A DNA stretch of 64,000 nucleotides. It comes from Mycobacterium lentiflavum. Its GTDB lineage: Bacteria; Actinomycetota; Actinomycetes; Mycobacteriales; Mycobacteriaceae. The notes beneath the pieces were generated by a model. That model was not told where the DNA came from, searched no databases, and saw nothing but the letters and a program-made list of their open reading frames with translations. The DNA is taken from NCBI RefSeq assembly GCF_022374895.2, contig NZ_CP092423.2:5828001-5892000 (forward strand), in the 5' to 3' direction. This document shows positions 16,711 to 24,981 of the stretch, one piece after another. Position 1 is the stretch's first letter. Every line of letters starts with the position of its first letter. The translations under genes and the position numbers were made by a program.

Positions 16711-18995
16711 TGTCCACACGAAAGTTCACTCCATCGGTCACCCGCGGCCCCCGCTTGACGCCGGGCGAGATCGCGGTCGTGCCGCCTGAGGACCTCGGTG
16801 TCGATGTCCCGCCCAGCTTTGTCCAGCGAGTCATGCCCTATGTGATGGGTGTGTGCATGCTCGGCATGATCGGCATCATGGTGTTCACCGGCACCAAGGC
16901 GCTGTCGCCGTACATGATGATGACGCCGCTGATGATGATCATGATGTCGTTGAGCATGGTCGGCGCCGGCGGAGGCGGCGGTGGCAAGAAGGTGCCCGAG
17001 ATCAACGCCGACCGCAAGGAGTACCTGCGGTATCTGGCCGGACTGCGCCCCCGGGTGACGTCGTCTGCCACCGCGCAGGTCGCCTTCTTCAGCTATCACG
17101 CACCCCACCCCGACGATCTGCTGTCGATCATCGGCACACCGCGGCAGTGGTCGCGCCCGGCCAGCGCGGATTTCTACGCTGCCACCCGCATCGGAATCGG
17201 TGACCAGCCGGCGGTCGACCGGCTGATGAAGCCGTCGGTCGGCGGCGAGCTGGCGGGTCCGACCGCAGCACCTCAGCCGTATTTGGAGCCGGTGGCCAAC
17301 ATGTGGGCGGTCAAGTTCTTGCGCACCCACGGCCTGATCCACGATTGCCCAAAACTGCTGCAGCTCAGGACATTTCCGACGATCGCCATCGGCGGCGACC
17401 CGGCCGGGGCGGCCGGCTTGCTGACGGCCATGATTTGTCACCTCGCGGTGTTCCATCCGCCGGACCTGCTGGCCATCCGGGTGCTCACCGAAACGCCGGA
17501 CGATCCGGAGTGGTCCTGGCTAAAATGGCTTCCGCACGTGCAGCATCCGACTGACACCGATGCGGCCGGCCCGGTCCGGATGATCTCCGCCCACCCGGAA
17601 AGCCTCTCCGATCTCGCCGCCCGCGGTCCGCACTCACCGGATTCGACGCCGGGCGGACCCTACGTCGTCGTCGTGGATCTGACCGGCGGCAAGGCGGGGG
17701 TACCGCCCGACGGCAGGGCCGGCGTCACGGTGTTCACGCTGGGCAACCATCGCGGCTCGAACTATCGGATTAGGGTGGCGGCGGACGGGACGGCCGACGA
17801 CCGCCTGCCCGGCCAGCAGTTCCGTCAGGTGACAGCCAGCACCGACCACATGTCGGCGCCGCAGGCGGCGCGCATCGCCAGAAAGCTGGCCGGCTGGTCG
17901 ATCACCGGCACCATCATCGACAAGAAGGCCAGCACCGGTGGCGCCAAGAAGAAGGTGGCGACCGAGTTCTACCAGCTGGTGGGCGCCAAGAGCGTCGAGG
18001 ACATCACGCCCGCGCGTTGGAAGATGTTCGCGGACAAGGATCTCGATCGGCTCAAGATCCCATTCGGTCATCAGCTCAAGACCGGCGAAATCATGACTCT
18101 GGACATCAAAGAGGGTGCCGAATTCGGGGGCGGGCCGCACGGCATGCTGATCGGGACCACCGGGTCGGGAAAGTCCGAGTTCCTGCGCACCCTCATCCTG
18201 TCGCTGGTATCGATCACTCACCCCGACCAGGTGAACCTGTTGCTCACCGACTTCAAGGGTGGTTCGACCTTCCTGGGCATGGAGAACCTTCCGCATACGG
18301 CTGCGGTCATCACGAACATGGCCGAGGAAGCCGAGCTCGTCGGCCGGATGGGTGAGGTGTTGACCGGCGAGCTGGACCGCCGGCAGAACTTGCTGCGCCA
18401 GGCCGGGATCCAGGTCGGTGCGACCGGGGCGCTCTCCGGTGTGGCCGAGTACGAGAAGTACCGGGAGCGCGGCGCCGACCTGAAGCCGCTGCCAACGCTG
18501 TTCGTCGTCGTGGACGAGTTCGCCGAGTTGCTGCAAAGTCACCCAGACTTTGTCGGGCTGTTCGACCGGATCTGCCGCGTGGGCCGTTCACTACGGGTGC
18601 ATCTGTTGCTCGCCACCCAGTCGCTACAGACCGGTGGGGCGCGCATCGACAAATTGGAGCCCAACCTCACCTACCGGATCGCGCTGCGCACCACCAGCTC
18701 TCATGAATCCAAGTCGGTGATCGGCACGCCCGAGGCGCAGTACATCACCAACAAGGAGAGCGGCGTCGGGTTCTTGCGGGTCGGCATGGAAGACCCAGTG
18801 AAATTCAGCACGCTGTACACCGGTGCCACCTACGTTCCGCCGGTGCGCGCCGAGACCAACGGCGAGGCCGAAACCGTGGACGGCGCCCGCCCCAGCCCCC
18901 GGAGTATGCAAATTCGACAGTTCACTGCGGCTCCGATCCTCGATGACCTCGAAGATGCGGAACCCACACCCATTCACGGCGGAGTGCCGGCATGA
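16710..18995 (+). CDS. eccCa1: EccCa1, FtsK/SpoIIIE-type ATPase, membrane half
   Basis: 761 residues. Two membrane helices lie near residues 35-55 and 65-85 (the Met-rich PYMMMTPLMMIMMSLSM segment). The stalk/DUF domain follows, then the first FtsK-like ATPase domain with Walker A GTTGSGKSEF at about 481-490 and Walker B LFVVVDEFAEL near 605. The start is ATG at 16710; the TTG just before it would add one residue. In ESX-1 the EccC motor is split into Ca and Cb, as here. EccCa1 assembles into the membrane complex with EccB1, EccD1 and EccE1. It overlaps eccCb1 by four bases (ATGA). Confidence 0.96.
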   Translation: MSTRKFTPSVTRGPRLTPGEIAVVPPEDLGVDVPPSFVQRVMPYVMGVCMLGMIGIMVFTGTKALSPYMMMTPLMMIMMSLSMVGAGGGGGGKKVPEINADRKEYLRYLAGLRPRVTSSATAQVAFFSYHAPHPDDLLSIIGTPRQWSRPASADFYAATRIGIGDQPAVDRLMKPSVGGELAGPTAAPQPYLEPVANMWAVKFLRTHGLIHDCPKLLQLRTFPTIAIGGDPAGAAGLLTAMICHLAVFHPPDLLAIRVLTETPDDPEWSWLKWLPHVQHPTDTDAAGPVRMISAHPESLSDLAARGPHSPDSTPGGPYVVVVDLTGGKAGVPPDGRAGVTVFTLGNHRGSNYRIRVAADGTADDRLPGQQFRQVTASTDHMSAPQAARIARKLAGWSITGTIIDKKASTGGAKKKVATEFYQLVGAKSVEDITPARWKMFADKDLDRLKIPFGHQLKTGEIMTLDIKEGAEFGGGPHGMLIGTTGSGKSEFLRTLILSLVSITHPDQVNLLLTDFKGGSTFLGMENLPHTAAVITNMAEEAELVGRMGEVLTGELDRRQNLLRQAGIQVGATGALSGVAEYEKYRERGADLKPLPTLFVVVDEFAELLQSHPDFVGLFDRICRVGRSLRVHLLLATQSLQTGGARIDKLEPNLTYRIALRTTSSHESKSVIGTPEAQYITNKESGVGFLRVGMEDPVKFSTLYTGATYVPPVRAETNGEAETVDGARPSPRSMQIRQFTAAPILDDLEDAEPTPIHGGVPA

Positions 18996-20746
18996 GCACC
19001 GAGGCCAAGGGGAAGCCGCTGAGCGAGGTGATCCTGGACCAACTCAGCACCGTCGAGTCGCGGGCATACAAGATGTGGTTGCCGCCGTTGACCCATCCCA
19101 CGGCGGTCGACGAACTCGTCAAGCGCGCCGATCTGAAACCGTTGTACTTTCCGCTCGGAATCATGGACGAGCCGCGCCGGCACCTCCAAGAACCTTGGGG
19201 CGTAGACGTTTCCGGTGGCGGCGGCAACATCGGCATCGGTGGTGCGCCGCAGACCGGAAAGTCCACGCTGCTGCTGACCCTGATTCTGTCGGCCGCTGTC
19301 ACCCACACACCGCGACAGGTCCAGTTCTACTGCATCGACCTCGGTGGTGGCGGGTTGATGTATCTGGACAATCTGCCGCACGTCGGAGGGGTGGCCACCC
19401 GGTCCGAGCCCGATCGGGTCATGCGCGTCATCGCGGAGGTGCAAGCCGTTCTGCGGCAACGAGAAGCCACCTTCAAGGAGCACCGGGTGGGTTCGATCGC
19501 GAGCTACCGCGAATTGCGCGCGGACCCGAACCAACCCGTGGCCGCAGATCCGTTCGGCGATGTCTTCCTGGTCATCGACGGGTGGCCGGCCTTCGTCGCC
19601 GAATTCCCCGACCTGGAGGCAAACGTCCAGACCCTGGCCGCGCAGGGCCTGTCGTTCGGCATCCACACCATCATCACCACGCCGCGGTGGACGGAATTGA
19701 AGTCGCGGGTGCGCGATTACCTCGGCACCAAGATCGAATTCCGGCTCGGTGATGTCAACGACACTCAGCTGGACCGCGCCACCCGCGATATTCCGGCGAA
19801 CCGCCCCGGCCGGGGCATGTCGATCGAGAAGCACCACCTGATGATGGGTACGCCCAGGCTCGACGGCGTCAACAGCACCGACGGCCTGGTCGAGGCACTC
19901 ACGGTCGCGGTGAACCACATTGCGTCGCACACCACCGAGGAAGCACCTCGGGTCAGGGTGCTGCCGGAGCGGATCCATCTTTACGAACTCGATCCGGAGC
20001 CACCCGGGCCGGAGTCCGACTACCGCACTCGCTGGACCATTCCGGTCGGCATCCGCGAGACGGACCTGACGCCGGCCTACGCCCACCTGTACGCGGCGAA
20101 CCACATCCTGATCTTCGGTGCGGCCAAGTCGGGTAAGACCACCATTGCTCACGCCATTGCCCGAGCCATCTGTGCGCGCAACAGTCCGGACCAAGTGCGT
20201 TTCATGTTGGCCGACTATCGGTCCGGACTACTGGACGCGGTGCCGGAGAGCCACCTACTCGCCGCGGGAGCGATCAACCGCAATGCTCAGTCGCTGGACG
20301 AGTCGATCAAAGCGCTCGCGGTTAACCTGCAAAAGCGGTTACCGCCGTCGGATCTGACCGCAACTCAGTTGCGGTCACGGTCGTGGTGGACAGGATTCGA
20401 TCTTGTGCTATTGGTCGACGATTGGCACATGATCGTCGGCGCTTCCGGGGGGATGCCCCCAATGATGCCGTTGGCTCCATTGTTACCAGCTGCTTCGGAT
20501 ATCGGATTGCACATCATCGTTACCTGCCAAATGAGCCACGCGTATAAGTCGACCATGGACAAGTTCGTCGGCGCGGCCTATGGTGCGGGATCTCCGACGC
20601 TGCTGCTGTCCGGCGACAAGGCGGACTTCCCCTCGAGGGAGTTTCAGGTCAAGCGCCGGCCCCCTGGCCAGGGAATTCTCGTCACACCGGACGGCAAGGA
20701 CGTCATCCAGGCCGCCTACATCGACCCTCCAGAAGAAGTGCACTGA
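18992..20746 (+). CDS. eccCb1: EccCb1, FtsK/SpoIIIE-type ATPase, cytosolic half
   Basis: 584 residues with two P-loop domains: Walker A GAPQTGKSTLL at about 83-93 and GAAKSGKTTIA at about 377-387. The last domain binds the C-terminal tail of EsxB, which drives EccC multimerisation and export. The EsxB encoded here still ends in the MGF residues known to matter for this contact. This is the last gene of the espG1-eccCb1 run with tight overlaps. In M. tuberculosis it is followed directly by PE35, but here a 278-bp gap with no PE gene follows. Confidence 0.96.
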   Translation: MSTEAKGKPLSEVILDQLSTVESRAYKMWLPPLTHPTAVDELVKRADLKPLYFPLGIMDEPRRHLQEPWGVDVSGGGGNIGIGGAPQTGKSTLLLTLILSAAVTHTPRQVQFYCIDLGGGGLMYLDNLPHVGGVATRSEPDRVMRVIAEVQAVLRQREATFKEHRVGSIASYRELRADPNQPVAADPFGDVFLVIDGWPAFVAEFPDLEANVQTLAAQGLSFGIHTIITTPRWTELKSRVRDYLGTKIEFRLGDVNDTQLDRATRDIPANRPGRGMSIEKHHLMMGTPRLDGVNSTDGLVEALTVAVNHIASHTTEEAPRVRVLPERIHLYELDPEPPGPESDYRTRWTIPVGIRETDLTPAYAHLYAANHILIFGAAKSGKTTIAHAIARAICARNSPDQVRFMLADYRSGLLDAVPESHLLAAGAINRNAQSLDESIKALAVNLQKRLPPSDLTATQLRSRSWWTGFDLVLLVDDWHMIVGASGGMPPMMPLAPLLPAASDIGLHIIVTCQMSHAYKSTMDKFVGAAYGAGSPTLLLSGDKADFPSREFQVKRRPPGQGILVTPDGKDVIQAAYIDPPEEVH

Positions 20747-21024
20747 CCACCCGAAGCTGGCGGTTAGGATTATCCCAACGCTCGTTACAGGAGCCGGAAC
20801 CGAAACGCGATAAACCGCGCCGGGGACTGCATTGTGCGATTAAGATTTTCACTGCGACGAAATAGTTTGCGTTTACTTAGAATTTGATATTCGTTCACGT
20901 GGATTCGAGGAGGGCCGGCCAAAAATGCGCCCCACCCCGCATTGTTCGAACGAACGAAACTTTCGCGTAACAGCAGACCCCGAGAACTGACGCACGACAT
21001 ACCTCGTACCAAGGGAGACCGAGC
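20747..21024 (+). promoter_or_regulatory. eccCb1-ppe68 gap: AT-rich promoter region in place of PE35
   Basis: 278 bp with no reading frame of PE type in any frame. A patch at about 20836-20900 is clearly richer in A/T than the surrounding DNA and contains TTTGCG (20866-20871) and TATTCG (20888-20893) spaced 16 nt, a weak promoter candidate. A GTTCGAAC palindrome with CGAA repeats lies around 20943-20958. The region probably drives ppe68-esxB-esxA. I infer that a PE35 gene was lost from here or never present. Confidence 0.5.
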
Positions 21025-22266
21025 ATGCTGTGGCACGCTATGCCACCGGAGCTGAACACCGCACGGCTGATGGCCGGCGCGGGTCCTTCGCCGATGCTCC
21101 AGGCCGCTGCGGGTTGGGAGGCACTGGCCGCCAGTCTGGAGGCCGAGGCCGCCGAATTGGCCGCGAGCATGACCGCGCTGTCCGGAGCGTGGACCGGGAC
21201 CGGCAGCGAGCGCGCGACGGCCGCGGCCACGCGGATGGTCATGTGGTTGCAGACCGCCGCGGCGGCCGCGCAGAAGCGCAGCATGCAGGCCGCGGCACAG
21301 GCCGCCGCCTACCTGAAGGCGTTGGGGATGACGCCGTCCCTGCCGGAGATCGCGACGAACCACATCACCCACACGGTTCTGACGGCCACCAACTTCTTCG
21401 GCATCAATACGATGCCGATCGGATTCAACGAAGCGGATTATTTCGTCCGGATGTGGAACCAGGCCGGCGGCGCCATGGATGTCTATGCCGCCGAGACCGC
21501 CGCCAACACGGTTTTCGAGCCGCTGCCCGAGATGTCGCCGATCCTCGCACCCGGAATGGACGCCGCGGCCGAGGCGGAGGCCCAGGCCGGGGCGGCCGGG
21601 CTGCTGAGCACGATGTCCGACGAAGCCTCCGAATCCGGGCCGTTGGGATCCGCAACTCTGCTCCAGGCGGCGAAGGCCGCCGGCGACGACGACCTCACCC
21701 CCACACCCTCTGGGGTGGACCAGGTTTCGCAGCTGATGAACGGGCTGGGGCAGCTCAGCGGACCCATGCAGCAGCTCATGCAGCCGCTGCAGCAACTGAC
21801 GTCGATGGCCGGTCAGTCCAGCAGCATGGGTGGTTCAACCTTGGGCGACCTGACGATGGGTGGCAGCCACGTCGGCGGCGAGCTCGGTAAGGGCGGCGCG
21901 CAGCTGGGTCTGATCGGGGCACCGCCGCTGTCGTCGCATCCGCTGCTGGGCGGCTCGGGCCCGAGCGTCGGCATGGGGCTGATGCACGCGGAGCAGCTTC
22001 CCGGCTCCGGCCTGAGCGGACCCCGCACGTCGATGATGAGCCAGTTGCTCGACAAGCCCGGTGCAGTTGTCGCGCCGGCCGGCGCCGGCGCCGGGTCGTC
22101 GGCGGGAGCCGGCGCCGCGCCGCTCGGTGCGGGTGCCGGCGCGCAATCCGCCGCTGGTTCCAAGGCCGGGATGTCAGCCCCGGTTGCGCTTGCGCGCGAA
22201 GAGGACGAAGGCACCAACCTCCACTACGACGAGCTACACGGCATCGACGACGGAGACGACTGGTGA
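21025..22266 (+). CDS. ppe68: PPE68-like PPE protein of ESX-1
   Basis: 413 residues (M. tuberculosis PPE68 is 368). The signature Pro-Pro-Glu is at residues 7-9. The roughly 175-residue PPE helical domain matches PPE68 closely (TPSLPEIATNHITHTVLTATNFFGIN). The C-terminal half is Gly/Ala/Ser-rich with an acidic end (HYDELHGIDDGDDW). PPE68 is a cell-envelope protein that interacts with EsxB/EsxA and EccCb1. The ATG at 21025 follows GGGAGA. PPE proteins normally fold with a PE partner encoded just upstream; none is present here, so it may pair with a PE from elsewhere or work alone. Confidence 0.92.
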   Translation: MLWHAMPPELNTARLMAGAGPSPMLQAAAGWEALAASLEAEAAELAASMTALSGAWTGTGSERATAAATRMVMWLQTAAAAAQKRSMQAAAQAAAYLKALGMTPSLPEIATNHITHTVLTATNFFGINTMPIGFNEADYFVRMWNQAGGAMDVYAAETAANTVFEPLPEMSPILAPGMDAAAEAEAQAGAAGLLSTMSDEASESGPLGSATLLQAAKAAGDDDLTPTPSGVDQVSQLMNGLGQLSGPMQQLMQPLQQLTSMAGQSSSMGGSTLGDLTMGGSHVGGELGKGGAQLGLIGAPPLSSHPLLGGSGPSVGMGLMHAEQLPGSGLSGPRTSMMSQLLDKPGAVVAPAGAGAGSSAGAGAAPLGAGAGAQSAAGSKAGMSAPVALAREEDEGTNLHYDELHGIDDGDDW

Positions 22267-22283
22267 GCGTCCACCACAACAGA

Positions 22284-22307
22284 CTTCCCGGCCGCCCGGG
22301 CCGGAAG
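22284..22307 (+). terminator. Imperfect hairpin between ppe68 and esxB
   Basis: CTTCCCGGCC (22284-22293) pairs with GGCCGGAAG (22299-22307) with one bulged base and a 5-nt loop. It could act as an attenuator, or as an RNA end that stabilises the downstream esxB-esxA message. There is no direct evidence for either role. Confidence 0.4.
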
Positions 22308-22354
22308 ACTTGCCATGACTTGGCGAGGAAAGAGCACACAGAAAGTAGTTCAAC

Positions 22355-22666
22355 ATGGCAGAAATGAAGACTGATGCCAGTACCCTCAGCGCCGAGGCCG
22401 CGAACTTCGACCGGATCGGTGGCGAGCTTCAGGGCGTCATCAAGGGCGTAGAGCACACCGGCGGCGAACTCGCCAGCCACTGGACCGGCCAGGCCGGCTC
22501 GGCGGCCCAGTCCGCGCTGCAACGCTTCCAGGAAGCCGGCAACGCGCAGATCAAGGCGCTCACCGACATTCACGAGAAGATCAGCCACGCGGGCGTTCAG
22601 TACCAGCGCGCCAACGAAGAGCAGGCCTCGAACCTGCAGTCGACCGCCGGCAACATGGGCTTCTGA
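22355..22666 (+). CDS. esxB: EsxB (CFP-10), WXG100 substrate of ESX-1
   Basis: 103-residue WXG100 protein forming a helical hairpin and a 1:1 dimer with EsxA. The turn motif W-x-G is at W43-T-G45. The C-terminal tail ends in MGF (101-103), the part recognised by EccCb1. The general type VII export motif Y-x-x-x-D/E is altered: Y83-Q-R-A-N87, with Asn in place of the usual acidic residue and Glu following at 88-89. The codons are TAC and AAC, so this is not a reading error on my side. The ATG at 22355 is 43 bp upstream of the esxA spacer. It is co-transcribed with esxA. Confidence 0.97.
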   Translation: MAEMKTDASTLSAEAANFDRIGGELQGVIKGVEHTGGELASHWTGQAGSAAQSALQRFQEAGNAQIKALTDIHEKISHAGVQYQRANEEQASNLQSTAGNMGF

Positions 22667-22709
22667 GCCCACCTAACCCCTCAGCATCAGAAAGAAACGG
22701 AGACAAATC

Positions 22710-23003
22710 ATGTCGGAAGCTCAGTCATGGAATTTCAGCGGCATCGAGGCCGGTGCCAGCTCGATCGCGTCGTCGGTGCAGACCGTTCAGGGTCTTCTCG
22801 ACGAAGGCAAGCAGTCCCTCGCCAAGCTCGCCGAGGCTTGGGGCGGTTCGGGTTCGGAGGCCTACCAGGCCGTGCAGAACGACTGGCAGACCAAGTCTGA
22901 CGAACTCAACAACTCGCTGCAGTCCCTGTCGCACACCATCACCGAGGCCAGTGCGGCAATGGCCAGCACCGAGCACGGCGTCAGCGGCATGTTCGGCGGT
23001 TAG
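22710..23003 (+). CDS. esxA: EsxA (ESAT-6), WXG100 substrate of ESX-1
   Basis: 97 residues (95 in M. tuberculosis). W44-G-G46 forms the helix turn. The segments LLDEGKQSL and EAWGGSGSEAYQ and the end MASTEHGVSGMF are typical of ESAT-6. It is a secreted partner of EsxB, the main virulence-linked product of ESX-1, with roles in phagosome damage. There is a two-residue N-terminal insertion compared with M. tuberculosis (MSEAQSWNF against MTEQQWNF). A ribosome binding site (AAACGGAGA) precedes the ATG. A stem-loop follows the stop. Confidence 0.97.
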   Translation: MSEAQSWNFSGIEAGASSIASSVQTVQGLLDEGKQSLAKLAEAWGGSGSEAYQAVQNDWQTKSDELNNSLQSLSHTITEASAAMASTEHGVSGMFGG

Positions 23004-23018
23004 AACGGCAAACAACGT

Positions 23019-23079
23019 CGAAACACGGGATCAGGCGAGTTCAACCGCATGGGAGAACTCGCCTCTTCTCGTGTTTTCG
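23019..23079 (+). terminator. Long stem-loop after esxA (likely attenuator)
   Basis: The inner perfect 10-bp stem has arms 23033-23042 and 23055-23064 with a 12-nt loop. The outer arms CGAAACACG (23019-23027) and CGTGTTTTCG (23070-23079) also pair with one extra base. It starts 16 bp after the esxA stop and ends 30 bp before espI. It probably ends or slows most transcription so that esxB/esxA RNA exceeds espI-eccD1 RNA, or protects the esxBA 3' end. Confidence 0.6.
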
Positions 23080-23109
23080 GCGTCTGAATTGAATTCTTGA
23101 GAGGTTCTC

Positions 23110-24981
23110 ATGGGGGCCGACTACGACCGGCTCTTTCAGCCGCCCGCGGGGGGCGAAACCCCGGATGACACAGCGGATTCGGGTTTCGATGTCGATGCCG
23201 GCTTCGACGTCGATTTCCCTGCCGCGCCAGCACCCAAACCGGCGGGCACGGCCCAGCCCAACGCACCGGCTCCGCCGCCGATGCCGGTCGACTGGGACCC
23301 GGCGCAGTCGGCCCGGCCCGAACCCCAGCGGCCACCCATGCCGGTGGAATTCGTCGAGCCGCCGGCAGCGGCCGAGCCCGAAACCCACCGCCCCCCCATG
23401 CCGGTCGACGAAGCCCAGCTACCCCCGCCGGCGCGACCCGGCCCCCACGGACCTCCGATGCCCGTCAGCTACGACGAGCTGTTTGCCCAGCCCGGGGGAA
23501 CTGAATTCCCGGCGGCGGGATCCGACTTCGATCTGAATCCCGGCTTCGACATGAGCGCTCCGCCGAAGCCGGCCGGCCCACCACCGCCCAATGGCCACGC
23601 GCGGCCGCCGATGCCCGTCGACTGGGAGGACCGGCCAGCGCCCGCGCAGCCCGAAAACCGCCGTCCCCCAATGCCCGTCGACTTTGAGGACCGACCACCA
23701 CCGGCACGGCCCGAAAACCCCCGTCCCCCAATGCCGGTTGATTGGAACGACCAGCGTCCACCGGCCCGGCCCAAGCCGCCGCCGACCCAACCGCCGGGGG
23801 CGCCTCCCCCACCGCCGCGCCGCGCGCGCCAGGCTCCTCGCGATCCCGCCGAGACCCGACGCGGCCCCACCGCCGGCCCGCCCCACGGCCAAACACCTGA
23901 TGCCGAGCAGCGCCGCGGAAAGCCTGGTCCGCCACGCCCGCAGCCCAACCCGGCCGGACCGGCCCATCGTGCCCCGCCACCGATGCCGCCGACACAACGC
24001 GTTGCGGTGCAACCGGATTCGGCCCCGGCACACTCGGTCGCCGATCAGCCAGGAGCGACTTCGAAGATCGGCGTCAAGCCCGCGAAGAAGTCCAAGACCC
24101 GGATGGTTTCGCGCCGAGGTTGGCGACGGTGGGTCCACAAGCTGACGCGCATCAACGTGGGCCTGTCTCGCGACGAGAAGTACGACCTGGACCTACGGGA
24201 TCGCATTCGCCGCAGTCCCCGCGGTTCGTATCAGATTGCGGTATTGGGCCTGAAGGGCGGAGTCGGCAAGACGACCGTGACGGTCGCCCTCGGTTCGGCT
24301 TACGCCCAGGTGCGCCGTGACCGCATTCTGGCTTTCGACGCCGACGCGAGTTGCGGAAACCTCGCCGACCGGGTTGGGCGTCAGTCCGACGCCACGATCG
24401 CAAACTTGTTGGCCGACAAAGACTTAACTCACTACAACGATATCCGCGCGCACACCAGTGCCAATGCCGTGAATCTGGAAGTACTTCCGGGCGAGGACTA
24501 CAGCACGGCACGGCGCGCATTCAGCGAAGCGGATTGGCACTACGCATCTGAGGCGGTGTCGAAGTTCTACAACCTGGTGCTCGCCGACTGCGGGGCCGGC
24601 CTATTCGACCCGGTCACCCGCGGCGTGCTCTCGACGGCGTCGGCGGCGGTGATCGTGACCAGCGCGTCGATCGACGCTGCCCGGCAAGCCGCGGTCGCGA
24701 TCGACTGGTTGCGAAATCACGGCCACCAGGATTTGTTGGCCCGCGCGTGTGTGGTGATCAACCATGTGTCGCCGGGCGATCCCAATATCGCCGTCACCGA
24801 GCTGGCGCGGCAGTTCGAGCAGTATGTCCAGCCGGGTCGGGTCATCGTGTTGCCCTGGGACAAGCACATCGCGGCCGGTACCGAGATCCAGTTAGGCCTT
24901 CTCGACCCCGCCTACAAGCGTAGGATCCTGGAACTAGCCGCCGCACTGTCCGACGATTTCGACAGGAGTGAACGTCGTTGA
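23110..24981 (+). CDS. espI: EspI, proline-rich ParA/MinD-like ATPase of ESX-1
   Basis: 623 residues. The N-terminal 320 or so are low-complexity and Pro-rich, with seven PPMPV motifs (residues 56-210). They also carry a repeated module: DYDRLFQ with GFDVD, then SYDELFA with GFDM. The C-terminal P-loop domain has KGGVGKTT at about 382-389, DADASCG, and the family end AALSDDF. A basic linker precedes it (VSRRGWRRWVHKLTRINVGLS). EspI down-regulates ESX-1 when ATP is low in M. tuberculosis, and is otherwise dispensable. The ATG at 23110 follows GAGAGG. The TGA overlaps the eccD1 start. Confidence 0.95.
   Translation: MGADYDRLFQPPAGGETPDDTADSGFDVDAGFDVDFPAAPAPKPAGTAQPNAPAPPPMPVDWDPAQSARPEPQRPPMPVEFVEPPAAAEPETHRPPMPVDEAQLPPPARPGPHGPPMPVSYDELFAQPGGTEFPAAGSDFDLNPGFDMSAPPKPAGPPPPNGHARPPMPVDWEDRPAPAQPENRRPPMPVDFEDRPPPARPENPRPPMPVDWNDQRPPARPKPPPTQPPGAPPPPPRRARQAPRDPAETRRGPTAGPPHGQTPDAEQRRGKPGPPRPQPNPAGPAHRAPPPMPPTQRVAVQPDSAPAHSVADQPGATSKIGVKPAKKSKTRMVSRRGWRRWVHKLTRINVGLSRDEKYDLDLRDRIRRSPRGSYQIAVLGLKGGVGKTTVTVALGSAYAQVRRDRILAFDADASCGNLADRVGRQSDATIANLLADKDLTHYNDIRAHTSANAVNLEVLPGEDYSTARRAFSEADWHYASEAVSKFYNLVLADCGAGLFDPVTRGVLSTASAAVIVTSASIDAARQAAVAIDWLRNHGHQDLLARACVVINHVSPGDPNIAVTELARQFEQYVQPGRVIVLPWDKHIAAGTEIQLGLLDPAYKRRILELAAALSDDFDRSERR

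Noticed and set aside
20747..21024. A degenerate PE35 remnant
   Set aside because: I looked for a PE start pattern and Ala-rich helices in all frames and saw none. The DNA is A/T-rich and unlike PE coding sequence.
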